Notes: generated by a model from the sequence alone, not told the origin. A stretch of 64,000 bases of DNA from Allomuricauda sp. CAU 1633 (GCF_017313225.1 NZ_JAFLNE010000001.1:186001-250000), one strand, 5' to 3'. Counted from the first letter of the stretch, positions 37,283-46,459 are shown. Numbers and translations: made by a program.

Positions 37283-38662
37283 TCAATTGGAGAGCCTAAG
37301 TTTAACTTCCCGTGCCAAATACAGCCCTGTTACCACAGTGGAAAGCGTATCTGCAATGGGAAACGATAACCATACTCCGGTCTCTTCCATGAAATGAGGC
37401 AAGATTAAAATCAAAGGGATAAAAAAGAAGCCTTGCCGGGTCAAGGTCAACAATAAGGCTGGAATAGCCTTGCCCACTGCCTGAAAATATGCGGCCCCTA
37501 TCAGTTGCAAAGCAATGATGGGTGTCGCGGCAAATACCAATCGCATGGCAAAGGGAGCATGTTGCAGGACAAAAGCATTTGTTGCCAGTTCTTTTTCAGA
37601 GAGTTCAGGTCGATTACTTAAAAACAAGGAAGCAATCTCTCCTGGAAATACCATAAGAACCACAAAAACGATTGTTGCCACCAAGACAGCATATTTTATG
37701 GCCGTGTAGATGGATTCCTTTACCCGATCATACTTTTCGGCTCCATAATTGAACCCTGCAATGGGCAAAAAGCCTTGTGTAACCCCAAAGACTGGGAACA
37801 GGGCAAACATCAACATTCTTCCAATAATGGCATAAACGGCTACCATGGCCTCACCCCCTAAATTGAAAAGGATATTGTTCATCAGCAAATAAGTAATGCT
37901 GGTAACGGCCTGTCGGGCCAAAGTCACAAAACCGAGTGATCCTATCTCTCTCAAAATAGGCATATCGAGTCCAAAATGAGGTAGGCTTATCTTTAATTCA
38001 GAGTTATTGGAGAGAAAGAAGTACAGAATGTATACAAAACACAACAAATATCCTACTGTTGTAGCCCAAGCAGCTCCGTGCATTCCCCAATCGAACACAT
38101 AAATAAAAATGTAGTCCATGAGTAAGTTGCCCACGGATGGTATGATCATGGCTATCATGGCAAACTTGGGCTTCCCTTCAGCCCGAATTACCGTGTTTCC
38201 CATCATGCAAAGGGCCAAAAAAGGAACTCCATACAGAATGATGGTATAGTAGATTTTCGCTGGATCAAAAATGGCCCCCTTCCCACCAAAAGCAGGGATT
38301 AGGCTATCTACGTAGTAGAGCCCCAAAGCCACCATAGAAATCGTGACAATAAGGGTAAGCGTTATCTGATTGCCAAAAGTTTTTAAGGCTTTCTCCTTAT
38401 TGTTGGCACCCAATGCACGGGAAATAATGCTGGAGCCCCCAATACCAATGGCCATTCCCAATGCGGCTATAAAGAACGAAACAGGAAGCACCACATTTAT
38501 GGCAGCAATGGCGATGGAACCAATCCAATTTCCCACAAAAATTGAATCCACCAGTACATTGAGTGACATCACCAAAATCCCAATGGATGCCGGAACAGCC
38601 TGTTTGATGAGCAATTTTCCGATGGGTTCTACCCCAAGTTCTTCAGAGGTTACTTTGGCCAT
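37283..38662 (-). CDS. MATE family efflux transporter
   Basis: 459 residues with about twelve transmembrane helices in two related halves. The N-terminal half carries NVLVDSIFVGNWIG and GIGGSSIISRALGANNKEKA, and the second half PVFGVTQGFLPIAGFNYGA; these fit the MATE (NorM/DinF/MepA) superfamily that exports cations or drugs using Na+ or H+ gradients. The substrate is unknown. It starts 18 nt after the ferrochelatase stop on the same strand, so it may share that promoter. Confidence 0.9.
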   Translation of the reverse strand: MAKVTSEELGVEPIGKLLIKQAVPASIGILVMSLNVLVDSIFVGNWIGSIAIAAINVVLPVSFFIAALGMAIGIGGSSIISRALGANNKEKALKTFGNQITLTLIVTISMVALGLYYVDSLIPAFGGKGAIFDPAKIYYTIILYGVPFLALCMMGNTVIRAEGKPKFAMIAMIIPSVGNLLMDYIFIYVFDWGMHGAAWATTVGYLLCFVYILYFFLSNNSELKISLPHFGLDMPILREIGSLGFVTLARQAVTSITYLLMNNILFNLGGEAMVAVYAIIGRMLMFALFPVFGVTQGFLPIAGFNYGAEKYDRVKESIYTAIKYAVLVATIVFVVLMVFPGEIASLFLSNRPELSEKELATNAFVLQHAPFAMRLVFAATPIIALQLIGAAYFQAVGKAIPALLLTLTRQGFFFIPLILILPHFMEETGVWLSFPIADTLSTVVTGLYLAREVKLRLSN

Positions 38663-38680
38663 GCAAAGTTTTTTATGGGA

Positions 38681-39727
38681 TTATTTTACTCTGGTTTCTG
38701 GAAGCACACCTTTTTCCTCCCATTCCTTAATCCAAGTTACCATTAGGCCTGCCCACTCGTCACTATCATTTAAACAGGGAATATGGATATAATCTTCTCC
38801 ACCCGCTTCTTGAAATTGATGCTTACCTTCCATCGCGATTTCTTCCAAAGTCTCCAAGCAGTCACTTACAAAGGCCGGAGTAATCACTGCCAATCGTTTT
38901 TTTCCCTCTTGCGCCAATCGTTCAAATTCTTTATCGGTGAACGGCTGTAACCACGGATCGCTCCCCAATCTAGATTGAAAGGAGGTACTGATCTTAGTTT
39001 CATCCAAATCCAAGGTCTCTTTCACCAATTCAGTAGTGTCCAAGCACTGGTGTTTATAGCAGGTGTGGTGCGCCACAGAATTGGTTTTGCAACATTGTCC
39101 ATCTATTTTGCAATGAAATTTTGTGGGGTCTGATTTTTTAATATGTCGCTCCGGTATCCCGTGGTACGAAAACAAAACATGATCGTATTCAAAGCCTTTC
39201 AAACCTTCGGAAATACTTTTTGACAACACCTTCACATAATCCGGATTGCTGTAAAATGCAGGTAAGGTGGTGAAGTGCATCTCAGGAAAATACTCTTGTT
39301 GCACCTCCATGGCCTTTACTACAACAGTTTCGTAGGACGACATGGCATAGTGGGGATACAAAGGCACTAACAAAACCTCATCTACGCCTTGTTGCTTTAA
39401 TTCTTGAAGGGCATTTTTTATGGTCATGGAACCATATCGCATACCCAAAGCAACGGGAAGGTTAATTTGCTCGCGCACTTTATTGGTAAATCGCTCTGAA
39501 ATAACAATCAAAGGAGAACCCTCATCCCACCAAATTTTGGCATAGGCTTCCGCCGAACGCTTTGGGCGTGTGTTAAGAATAATACCCCGAACAATGATGT
39601 TCCTAAGGACGGGGTTCACGTCTATAACACGCTCATCCATTAAAAATTCATCTAAATACGGCTTTACATCTTTGGGGGTGGGGCTGTCTGGCGAGCCCAA
39701 ATTGACCAATAAAACTCCTTTTGGCAC
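38681..39727 (-). CDS. hemH: Ferrochelatase
   Basis: 348 residues. MPKGVLLVNLGSPDSPTPKDV is the family start, here at GTG 39727. The iron-ligand His is H189 in LFSYHGIPERH, and the second active-site region is ITPAFVSDCLETLEEI. A loop at residues 206-228 contains five cysteines (C206, C212, C213, C223, C228), a pattern found in ferrochelatases of Bacteroidota that may hold an iron-sulfur cluster. The enzyme inserts Fe2+ into the porphyrin to finish heme. It has its own promoter and precedes a MATE pump. Confidence 0.95.
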   Translation of the reverse strand: MPKGVLLVNLGSPDSPTPKDVKPYLDEFLMDERVIDVNPVLRNIIVRGIILNTRPKRSAEAYAKIWWDEGSPLIVISERFTNKVREQINLPVALGMRYGSMTIKNALQELKQQGVDEVLLVPLYPHYAMSSYETVVVKAMEVQQEYFPEMHFTTLPAFYSNPDYVKVLSKSISEGLKGFEYDHVLFSYHGIPERHIKKSDPTKFHCKIDGQCCKTNSVAHHTCYKHQCLDTTELVKETLDLDETKISTSFQSRLGSDPWLQPFTDKEFERLAQEGKKRLAVITPAFVSDCLETLEEIAMEGKHQFQEAGGEDYIHIPCLNDSDEWAGLMVTWIKEWEEKGVLPETRVK

Positions 39728-39747
39728 AGCTTTTTTGTTTTAGGGTT

Positions 39748-39755
39748 CAAAAATA
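39748..39755 (-). promoter_or_regulatory. -7 promoter box for hemH
   Basis: TATTTTTG on the minus strand, an exact TAnnTTTG match, 20 nt before the GTG at 39727. Confidence 0.55.
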
Positions 39756-39880
39756 CAACTTGGTACCGACTTTGCATTTTAACAACCAAAATACTTTCTT
39801 ATGGAGAAATAATGAAATTCAATCCAGAAATGAAGGTCTTAACTCTCCCCTGCTCACTTTTCTCCCTTATTTTTGTTGAT

Positions 39881-40951
39881 ATGGATGCATTTTACGAGAA
39901 CGTTTCAAAAGAATCATTGCTATATCTTGGGGTTACCCTTTTATGCCTGATTTTTTTGTATTGGTTCACCTCAATTCTACTCAAGCGTTTGGGCAAGAAT
40001 CCAAAATACCTCCTTCCTTCTGGGTCTTTCAGAAAATTGGCGGTGCCCTTGGTGCTGATTTTTCTTTCCGTCATCCTTCGGATGAAATCCTTGCGGGATC
40101 TATTGAACTTGGAAGATGCAGGTTTTTGGTTTAGAAAGTCCAGTACCTTACTCTTCATTCTTGCCATGACCTGGCTCATAATCGCCCTCCTAAAAATTAT
40201 AAAAAAGGCAATTATACGAAACTATGACATTGGGGAAGCCGATAATTTAAAAGCTCGGAAAATCTATACCCAATTTACCATCTTGGAGCGTATCATCATT
40301 TTCATTGTTGTTGTATTGGCCGCAGGTATTGCTCTTATGAGCTTTGAGGAAATCAAGGAAGTAGGCATCAGTATTTTTGCTTCTGCGGGAGTGGCGGGTA
40401 TCATTATTGGCTTTTCGGCACAAAAATTTATTGGGACCATTTTGGCAGGGATTCAAATTGCCATTGCCCAGCCCATAAAACTGGATGATGTGGTCATCGT
40501 GGAAGGGGAATGGGGTCGTATTGAGGAAATTACCTTGACCTATGTGGTTGTAGCTATATGGGACAAACGACGATTGATTGTACCCACCCCTTACTTCATT
40601 GAAAAACCATTCCAAAATTGGACAAAGACTTCCTCCGATATATTGGGAACCGTGTTTCTATACGTAGATTATAAAGTTCCATTTGATAAGTTACGGGAGG
40701 AATTGACCCGGATCTTGAACAATACTGATTTATGGGATGGTAAGGTCAATGTATTGCAGGTAACCGAATCCAAACCCAATTATGTGGAGGTGCGCACTTT
40801 AATGAGTGCCAAAGATTCACCTACCGCGTGGGATTTACGAGTTCATGTCCGTGAAAAACTGATTGTTTACCTGCAAGAAAATTATCCCGAAAGTATTGCT
40901 AGAACCCGGGTACTTTTACAGCAACCAGATCGTAGTGAAGATGAATCATAA
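39881..40951 (+). CDS. MscS family mechanosensitive channel
   Basis: 356 residues from ATG 39881. Four or so N-terminal helices are followed by the pore-lining helix and MscS beta domain, with FASAGVAGIIIGFSAQKFIGTILAGIQIA as the pore helix and PIKLDDVVIVEGEWGRIEEITL as the beta domain entry. The channel releases solutes on osmotic downshock. An in-frame ATG at 39812 would add 23 residues without clear family similarity, so 39881 is preferred but not certain. The DUF1460 gene overlaps its end by 11 nt. Confidence 0.86.
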   Translation: MDAFYENVSKESLLYLGVTLLCLIFLYWFTSILLKRLGKNPKYLLPSGSFRKLAVPLVLIFLSVILRMKSLRDLLNLEDAGFWFRKSSTLLFILAMTWLIIALLKIIKKAIIRNYDIGEADNLKARKIYTQFTILERIIIFIVVVLAAGIALMSFEEIKEVGISIFASAGVAGIIIGFSAQKFIGTILAGIQIAIAQPIKLDDVVIVEGEWGRIEEITLTYVVVAIWDKRRLIVPTPYFIEKPFQNWTKTSSDILGTVFLYVDYKVPFDKLREELTRILNNTDLWDGKVNVLQVTESKPNYVEVRTLMSAKDSPTAWDLRVHVREKLIVYLQENYPESIARTRVLLQQPDRSEDES

Positions 40952-41792
40952 AATAGCTTTTCTTTTTTTGTTGTTTGGACTGATGGTTCGGAGTCAGCAA
41001 ATAACCTGTTCGCCCGAAGACAAGTCCCTTTTTGAATCCAAAATCGAAGCATTACAAGATGTAAAAGCATCCAAATTGGGAGACACTCTTGTTTTTGTTG
41101 GAAAGTCATTCATGGGCACTCCCTATGTTGAAAAAACCCTTGAAGTCGGAGAACTGGAAACTCTCGTTGTGAATTTTTCGGGATTGGATTGCACTACTTT
41201 TGTGGAAAATGTGTTGGCTTTCGGGTCGATGCTCAAAAAAAATCAACACTCTTTTGATGCATTTACTGAAAATTTAAAAACCATTCGGTATCGAAATAGT
41301 TTTATGAATGGCTATCCGTCACGTTTACATTATTTTACGGAGTGGATTCGAAACAATCAGAAGAAGGGTTTGGTAAAAGATATTACCTCGGATTTGGGCG
41401 GTGTTGCACTTAATAAGCCCATTAATTTTATGGGGACACATCGGTCACTTTATCCTTTTTTGGTGGATGATGAAAATTTTGAGGCCATGCTTCAAGTAGA
41501 AAAAGAACTAGCCAAAGAAGAACTGTGCTATTTGCCCCAAGATCAGATTGAAAGCAAAGAACATTTAATTCAATCAGGAGATATCATTGCGTTGGCCACT
41601 TCCATAAAAGGATTGGACGTGACCCACACCGGTATCGCCATTCATCAACCGGATGGAAGATTGCATTTATTGCATGCTTCCAGCAAGAATGGGGAAGTGG
41701 AAATCTCCGAATTGCCCCTTGCAGATTATCTTAAAGGCATCAAAAGCAATATCGGAATCATCGTAGCACGACCAACTTTACTTTCGTTTTAG
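40941..41792 (+). CDS. DUF1460 family secreted amidase-like protein
   Basis: 283 residues with a signal peptide (MNHKIAFLFLLFGLMVRSQ). The catalytic cysteine is in SGLDCTTFVENVLAF, and a His in VTHTGIAIHQ and LHLLHASS fits the NlpC/P60-related fold of DUF1460, proposed to cleave peptidoglycan amide bonds. ATG 40941 overlaps the MscS stop by 11 nt, so translation is coupled; the upstream TTG at 40863 is rejected. It shares 15 nt with the 3' end of the convergent ThuA gene. A link between an osmotic channel and a wall hydrolase would make sense but is inferred. Confidence 0.86.
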   Translation: MNHKIAFLFLLFGLMVRSQQITCSPEDKSLFESKIEALQDVKASKLGDTLVFVGKSFMGTPYVEKTLEVGELETLVVNFSGLDCTTFVENVLAFGSMLKKNQHSFDAFTENLKTIRYRNSFMNGYPSRLHYFTEWIRNNQKKGLVKDITSDLGGVALNKPINFMGTHRSLYPFLVDDENFEAMLQVEKELAKEELCYLPQDQIESKEHLIQSGDIIALATSIKGLDVTHTGIAIHQPDGRLHLLHASSKNGEVEISELPLADYLKGIKSNIGIIVARPTLLSF

Positions 41793-42539
41793 ACACCATT
41801 CAATGGCGCCCAACAGATGTTGCCTAAAATCTGGCTCATCAAAAGACTCATTGGTATGTCCACCTCCAGTGTAGAAAGACCGACCCCCGTCAAACTCGTG
41901 GTACCAGGCAATGGGGTGGTTGGCTCCATTGGTGCCGCCTTCATAGCTGGTTTCATCCAAGTTCATCAGTACAGTTACATTCGGATTCAGATTCTTGAAG
42001 TTGTACCATTCATCATTTCTGGACCACACATCGGGCAAATGTGATGTTGAGGGATGCGATTTATCCACCACGTTTATTTTTGCACTTCGTACATTGGGAT
42101 TGTTAGGATGGTCCACAAAATACCCGCCTACCAACTTGCCATACCAGGGCCAATCAAATTCTGTATCCGAAGCTCCGTGGATTCCCAAAAAACTACCTCC
42201 ATTTTTAATGTATCCTTCAAATGCTTTTTGCTGATTGCCATCCAAAACATCTAACGTAGTACTGAGAAAAATCACCAATTTGTAATTGGCCAAGTTTTGG
42301 GTCGTAAAATCCTCAGAAGATTCTGTTTGCAATGCAATGAATCCATTTTTCCGGCCTAATTCGCGTAGTGTTTGTACCCCTTTTTCAATGGACTGGTGTC
42401 GATACCCTTCGGTTTTGGTAAAAACCATCACCAGTTCTGGCATTTTTACACTATCAGTTTCTTTGGTTTTGGAAGTGTCTTGTCCAAAAGTTGCAAACAC
42501 AAAACAGATGGCCAATATTGACGAAAAAAGAAATTTCAT
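41778..42539 (-). CDS. ThuA domain secreted protein
   Basis: 253 residues with a Sec signal (MKFLFSSILAICFVFATFGQ). The ThuA domain, a glutamine-amidotransferase-like fold, is marked by VMVFTKTEGYRHQSIEKGVQTL, GGSFLGIHGASDTEFDWPWY and GRSFYTGGGHTNESF. ThuA proteins are linked to sugar, including trehalose, utilisation; the reaction here is unknown. It starts 11 nt after the AraC-family regulator stop, so the two are probably co-transcribed. It overlaps the DUF1460 gene end. Confidence 0.87.
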   Translation of the reverse strand: MKFLFSSILAICFVFATFGQDTSKTKETDSVKMPELVMVFTKTEGYRHQSIEKGVQTLRELGRKNGFIALQTESSEDFTTQNLANYKLVIFLSTTLDVLDGNQQKAFEGYIKNGGSFLGIHGASDTEFDWPWYGKLVGGYFVDHPNNPNVRSAKINVVDKSHPSTSHLPDVWSRNDEWYNFKNLNPNVTVLMNLDETSYEGGTNGANHPIAWYHEFDGGRSFYTGGGHTNESFDEPDFRQHLLGAIEWCLKRK

Positions 42540-42550
42540 GGTCTTGATTT

Positions 42551-43447
42551 TTATGTGTTTGAAGTTAAATATTTTTTGGGTGTGGTGCCGTACTTCTTTT
42601 TAAAAGAAGTGATAAAATGGCTAGCCGTGCTATAGCCCACTTTTAACCCAACCTCATTGACATTGTGTTTTCCCGTTTCCAGCATTTTCCGGGCATATTC
42701 CATTTTGTAATCGAACAAAAAGCCATAAACCGAATCGCCATAAATCTGTTTAAAACCTTCTTTCAATTTTTTCAAGCTCAATCCAATTTCAGTGGACAGT
42801 TCAGCCAAGGTTGGTGGCTCGGCCATTCGTGAAATCATGATTTCCTTGGCCATTTTGATCCGGCGAACATTATCCTCATCGGCCAAAAAGGGACACTGCT
42901 CCAAATCGGCCTCTTCTGTTTTATTAAAATACAGGGAAATAAGTTCATATACTTTCCCTTTGATGTACAATTTTTTAATGGAAGGGTGTAGATTGTAGTT
43001 CATCAACTGGCTCAACACCACAGCAATGGCAGGTGAAACCATTTCTTGTGAATAGTATTTTTTCTCCTTGTTGTCCTCACTTAAAAATGGGATGTAATCT
43101 GCTTCATTGGAAAACAAAGAATGGAACTTCCGAATGGTCATAACCACAGAAAGTAGCCATGAATTAGGAGAAACGATAAGGTTGAGCGGCAAATCTTTTT
43201 GGGTATTGTAAAGCAGCAATGAATTTTCCTCCGTCACCGCCAGTTGGTAATTTCCCTCATTGAAGTTGAACAAGGATTTTCCCTTCAAACAAAAGTGAAA
43301 CTGGATAAAAGAGCTATCAATATCTCGTTCAATCACCTGATGATCCTTTGTATCGTTCTGAATCTTAAGGATATAAAATCCATCTTCCACCAAAATTTCA
43401 TCATAGGAACCTTTGGCGATATTTTCAACGGCTGTATGTAACTTCAT
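42551..43447 (-). CDS. AraC family transcriptional regulator next to hemA
   Basis: 298 residues. The N-terminal ligand-binding region (about 30-180) has no clear motif; the C-terminal AraC double helix-turn-helix (about 200-295) includes LAELSTEIGLSLKKLKEGFKQ and NEVGLKVGYSTASHFITSF followed by KKYGTTPKKYL. It is transcribed divergently from hemA, an arrangement found in other flavobacteria and consistent with control by iron or heme. An exact -7 box and a perfect inverted repeat precede it. The ThuA gene follows after 11 nt. Confidence 0.9.
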   Translation of the reverse strand: MKLHTAVENIAKGSYDEILVEDGFYILKIQNDTKDHQVIERDIDSSFIQFHFCLKGKSLFNFNEGNYQLAVTEENSLLLYNTQKDLPLNLIVSPNSWLLSVVMTIRKFHSLFSNEADYIPFLSEDNKEKKYYSQEMVSPAIAVVLSQLMNYNLHPSIKKLYIKGKVYELISLYFNKTEEADLEQCPFLADEDNVRRIKMAKEIMISRMAEPPTLAELSTEIGLSLKKLKEGFKQIYGDSVYGFLFDYKMEYARKMLETGKHNVNEVGLKVGYSTASHFITSFKKKYGTTPKKYLTSNT

Positions 43448-43461
43448 TTTGTAAATTTTTC

Positions 43462-43482
43462 AATTTAGAATCGCTCTAAATT
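43462..43482. promoter_or_regulatory. Perfect inverted repeat between the AraC gene and hemA
   Basis: AATTTAGA (43462-43469), spacer ATCGC, TCTAAATT (43475-43482): an 8-5-8 perfect palindrome. It lies 15 nt before the AraC-family ATG, just downstream of the predicted transcript start (+8 to +28). Its core matches TTTAGAA-N3-TTCTAAA, the ICE box of rhizobial Irr, at 13 of 14 fixed positions. A regulator of the Fur superfamily or another dimeric repressor could bind it. Confidence 0.55.
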
Positions 43483-43496
43483 AGGCTTGTAAACAT

Positions 43497-43504
43497 CAAA
43501 TTTA
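43497..43504 (-). promoter_or_regulatory. -7 promoter box for the AraC-family regulator
   Basis: TAAATTTG on the minus strand, an exact TAnnTTTG match, 49 nt before the ATG at 43447, leaving room for the inverted repeat in the leader. Confidence 0.5.
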
Positions 43505-43611
43505 CCAATAAAAGTAATGTTTTCGGCGGTTTTATATAAAATTTGGGTAGAAAATCATTTCATTGAATATTTATAGTTCCGCTAGCGTTATTTTTTGACC
43601 CATAAGCCTGT

Positions 43612-43619
43612 TATTTTTG
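43612..43619 (+). promoter_or_regulatory. -7 promoter box for the hem operon
   Basis: TATTTTTG, an exact match, 20 nt before the hemA ATG at 43640. A TTTG at 43594-43597 is only 14 nt further upstream, less than the usual spacing. Confidence 0.55.
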
Positions 43620-43639
43620 TGCTGCGATTTATATCCTTT

Positions 43640-44896
43640 ATGAGGAACTACCATATTTCAAAACACAATTCCTTCTATGCCATTGGGTTGAGTTACAAGA
43701 AGGCAGATGCAGAGGTGAGAGGAAAGTTCAGTCTGGATGTTCCGGCCATTGATCACATTCTGGTCAAGGCCAAGGAAATTGGAATTGATGGTCTTTTGGC
43801 CATTTCTACCTGCAACCGTACCGAACTCTACGGTTTTGCGCAACATCCTTATCAACTTATCAAATTACTTTGTGACCAAACAGCTGGAACAGTAGAAGAA
43901 TTTCAAGAGGTGGCTTACGTGTACAAAAACCACGATGCGATTTCCCATATGTTTAAAGTAGGCACCGGTCTAGACAGTCAAATTTTGGGTGATTTTGAAA
44001 TCATCAGCCAAATAAAACAAGGGTTTTATCGGGCAAAAAAACAGGACATGGCCAATCCCTTTTTGGAACGTTTGTGCAATTCAGTCATCCAAGCCAGCAA
44101 ACGCATCAAAAACGAAACCGAGCTTTCTTCAGGGGCAACTTCTGTTGCTTTTGCTTCGGTAAAATATATTTTAGACAACGTCGATGATATTTCCAACAAG
44201 AATATTTTATTGTTTGGTACGGGAAAAATTGGGAGAAACACTTGCGAAAACTTGGTGAAACATTCCGACAATTCCCATATCACTTTAATCAACAGAACCC
44301 GGGAAAAGGCAGAGGATATCGCTGGAAAATTTCATTTGACTGTTAAGGATTATGGCGATTTACAGACGGAAATCCGTAAGGCCGACATTCTTGTGGTGGC
44401 CACGGGAGCTCAATTACCTACGATTTCCAAAGCATTGATCTATCCTAAAAAGCCTTTATTGGTTTTAGATTTGTCAGTTCCCAAAAATGTGTCGGATGAT
44501 GTAAAGGAACTGGACAACGTGACCTTGGTTCATTTGGATCAGCTTTCACAGATTACAGATGAGACTTTGGCCAAAAGAAAAGAATACGTTCCCAAAGCAG
44601 AAACCATCATCGAAAAAGTAAAAAAGGACTTCCTAAAATGGTTGGAAACCCGAAAGTTTGCCCCAGTGATCAATGCCCTCAAGGACAAACTGAACACCAT
44701 GAAGACCGAGGAAATCGATTTTCAGACCAAAAAAATTGAAGGTTTTGACCAGAATCAGGCGGAAATCATCTCAGACCGAATCATTCAAAAAATTACCAAG
44801 CAGTTTGCCAACCATCTTAAGAGCAATGAGGTAGACACCGATGACAGTCTAGAACTTATCCAAAAAGTCTTTCAGCTAGAAGTACATTCCAAATGA
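43640..44896 (+). CDS. hemA: Glutamyl-tRNA reductase
   Basis: 418 residues; first step of C5-pathway heme synthesis, NADPH-dependent reduction of glutamyl-tRNA to glutamate-1-semialdehyde. The catalytic cysteine is C58 in ISTCNRTELYGF; the NADPH-binding stretch is LLFGTGKIGRNT; a C-terminal dimerisation helix follows. ATG 43640 (MRNYHISKHNSFYAIGLSY) is used; the upstream TTG at 43595 overlaps a TTTG promoter motif. The gene overlaps hemC by 4 nt (ATGA). hemL, whose product is needed next, is not in the window. Confidence 0.95.
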   Translation: MRNYHISKHNSFYAIGLSYKKADAEVRGKFSLDVPAIDHILVKAKEIGIDGLLAISTCNRTELYGFAQHPYQLIKLLCDQTAGTVEEFQEVAYVYKNHDAISHMFKVGTGLDSQILGDFEIISQIKQGFYRAKKQDMANPFLERLCNSVIQASKRIKNETELSSGATSVAFASVKYILDNVDDISNKNILLFGTGKIGRNTCENLVKHSDNSHITLINRTREKAEDIAGKFHLTVKDYGDLQTEIRKADILVVATGAQLPTISKALIYPKKPLLVLDLSVPKNVSDDVKELDNVTLVHLDQLSQITDETLAKRKEYVPKAETIIEKVKKDFLKWLETRKFAPVINALKDKLNTMKTEEIDFQTKKIEGFDQNQAEIISDRIIQKITKQFANHLKSNEVDTDDSLELIQKVFQLEVHSK

Positions 44897-45819
44897 GCAA
44901 AATCATCCGCATTGGAACCCGCGACAGCGAACTGGCGATGTGGCAAGCGACCACCGTACAACAAAAGCTGGAAGAAATCGGGAACGATACCGTTTTAGTG
45001 CCCACTAAATCCCTTGGAGATCAAGTGTTGGACAAACCGCTTTATGAGCTCGGGGTAACGGGAATTTTCACCAAAGCTCTAGATGTTGCTTTACTCAAAG
45101 GAGATATTGATATTGCCGTACACTCCATGAAAGATGTACCTACCCAACTGCCAAAAGGAATTGTGCAAGCGGCCGTATTGGAGCGCGCGGTAACACATGA
45201 TATTTTGGTTCACAAGGGTTCCGGATTTTTGGAATCCAACCAACCTGCTACTATTGCAACAGGAAGTTTGCGAAGAAAAGCACAATGGCTAAACAAATAT
45301 CCCAACCATAAAGTGGTGGATTTAAGAGGAAATGTGAACACCAGGCTTATTAAGTTGATTGAAAACGATTGGCAAGGCGCCATTTTTGCCCAAGCTGGAT
45401 TGGAAAGAATCAAATTGTTGCCCAAAGATGCCATTCAGTTGGATTGGATGATTCCTGCTCCTGCCCAAGGTGCTATGTTGGTGGTTGCCAAAGAAGAGGA
45501 CGAATTTACCAGAGAGGCATTGGCAAAGCTCAATCATACCGAAACTGAAATCGCTACTACCATTGAACGTGAGTTTTTACGCACTTTGGAAGGTGGGTGT
45601 ACCGCGCCAATTGGAGCCCTTGCTCAAGTGAAAGACGAATCCGTTTATTTTGAAGGAGTGGTTTTCTCCTTGGATGGAAAACAAAAAATCGACATCAAAA
45701 AAGAAGTAAAACTTTCAGATGCTCCCGGATTTGGTAAAGCATGTGCCGAAGAAGTCTTGCAAAAAGGCGGCGATAAATTGATGCAAGAAATCAGAAATGA
45801 AAACAGTGCTCTCCACTAA
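44893..45819 (+). CDS. hemC: Porphobilinogen deaminase (hydroxymethylbilane synthase)
   Basis: 308 residues. IRIGTRDSELAMWQA, SMKDVPTQLP and IATGSLRRKAQWL are conserved blocks, and C236 in LEGGCTAPIGAL carries the dipyrromethane cofactor. It joins four porphobilinogen molecules into hydroxymethylbilane. The start codon lies in an ATGA overlap with hemA, and the end overlaps hemD by 23 nt, so the genes are tightly coupled. Confidence 0.96.
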   Translation: MSKIIRIGTRDSELAMWQATTVQQKLEEIGNDTVLVPTKSLGDQVLDKPLYELGVTGIFTKALDVALLKGDIDIAVHSMKDVPTQLPKGIVQAAVLERAVTHDILVHKGSGFLESNQPATIATGSLRRKAQWLNKYPNHKVVDLRGNVNTRLIKLIENDWQGAIFAQAGLERIKLLPKDAIQLDWMIPAPAQGAMLVVAKEEDEFTREALAKLNHTETEIATTIEREFLRTLEGGCTAPIGALAQVKDESVYFEGVVFSLDGKQKIDIKKEVKLSDAPGFGKACAEEVLQKGGDKLMQEIRNENSALH

Positions 45820-46459
45820 AATATTAACCCCTTCACAAAAGGAACTTTTTCTAAATTCTGGTCTGGGTTTGGTGGAATACGATGCCCTAAAAATTGATTT
45901 CTTGAATGTGGAAATCCCATTGAATTATAGCAACTACATTTTCACCAGCAAAAATGCCGTAAAAGCATTTTTAAACCAGGTTAAATCATCGAATTTGTCC
46001 AAATTCAATGTGTTTTGCGTGGGAGAGAAGACCAAAACACTTTTGAAGGAAAATGGTTTAAATGTGGTAAAAATGGCCGAAAATGCTTTAGAATTGGGTA
46101 AAAACATTGTAAAAAACCATAAAAACAAGCGTTTTTTGTTTTTATGCGGAAATAAAAGAAGAGATGAACTTCCCGCATTGTTGACCCAAAACGACATTAA
46201 GTTTAAAGAGCTGGAAGTATACCGAACAGAGCTGAATCCAAAAGCGTTTCAAAGGGGCTTTGATGGGATTCTTTTCTTTAGTCCGAGTGGCATCCGAAGC
46301 TATCTTTTGGAAAACACTCTAGGAAATGGCACACTGTTCTGTATTGGAGAAACCACCGCTGCCGAAGCTAGAAAGCATTCAAAAAATATAATCATCGCCA
46401 ATAAACCCACGGTAGAAAATGTGTTGGTGCAGGCAATTAATTATTTCAAAAATTTATGA
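45797..46459 (+). CDS. hemD: Uroporphyrinogen-III synthase
   Basis: 220 residues, at the short end for the family, which is poorly conserved. The features that support it are [33 protein letters not shown] and [11 protein letters not shown], the two-domain pattern of HemD, together with the position in a hem operon. It cyclises hydroxymethylbilane with inversion of ring D. It overlaps the hemC end by 23 nt and the hemE start by 4 nt. Confidence 0.9.
   Translation: MKTVLSTKILTPSQKELFLNSGLGLVEYDALKIDFLNVEIPLNYSNYIFTSKNAVKAFLNQVKSSNLSKFNVFCVGEKTKTLLKENGLNVVKMAENALELGKNIVKNHKNKRFLFLCGNKRRDELPALLTQNDIKFKELEVYRTELNPKAFQRGFDGILFFSPSGIRSYLLENTLGNGTLFCIGETTAAEARKHSKNIIIANKPTVENVLVQAINYFKNL

Noticed and set aside
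39868-39875. TATTTTTG inside the possible MscS N-terminal extension
   Set aside because: An exact -7 match, but only 5 nt before the ATG at 39881, unlike the 16-22 nt seen for other genes. Not used as a promoter call.
43595-43639. TTG start extending hemA by 15 codons
   Set aside because: It precedes the exact -7 box at 43612-43619 and so would not be transcribed; the ATG at 43640 matches the family.
45797-46459. hemD as a damaged gene because of its low conservation
   Set aside because: The frame is intact, overlaps match the operon style, and HemD proteins are generally divergent.
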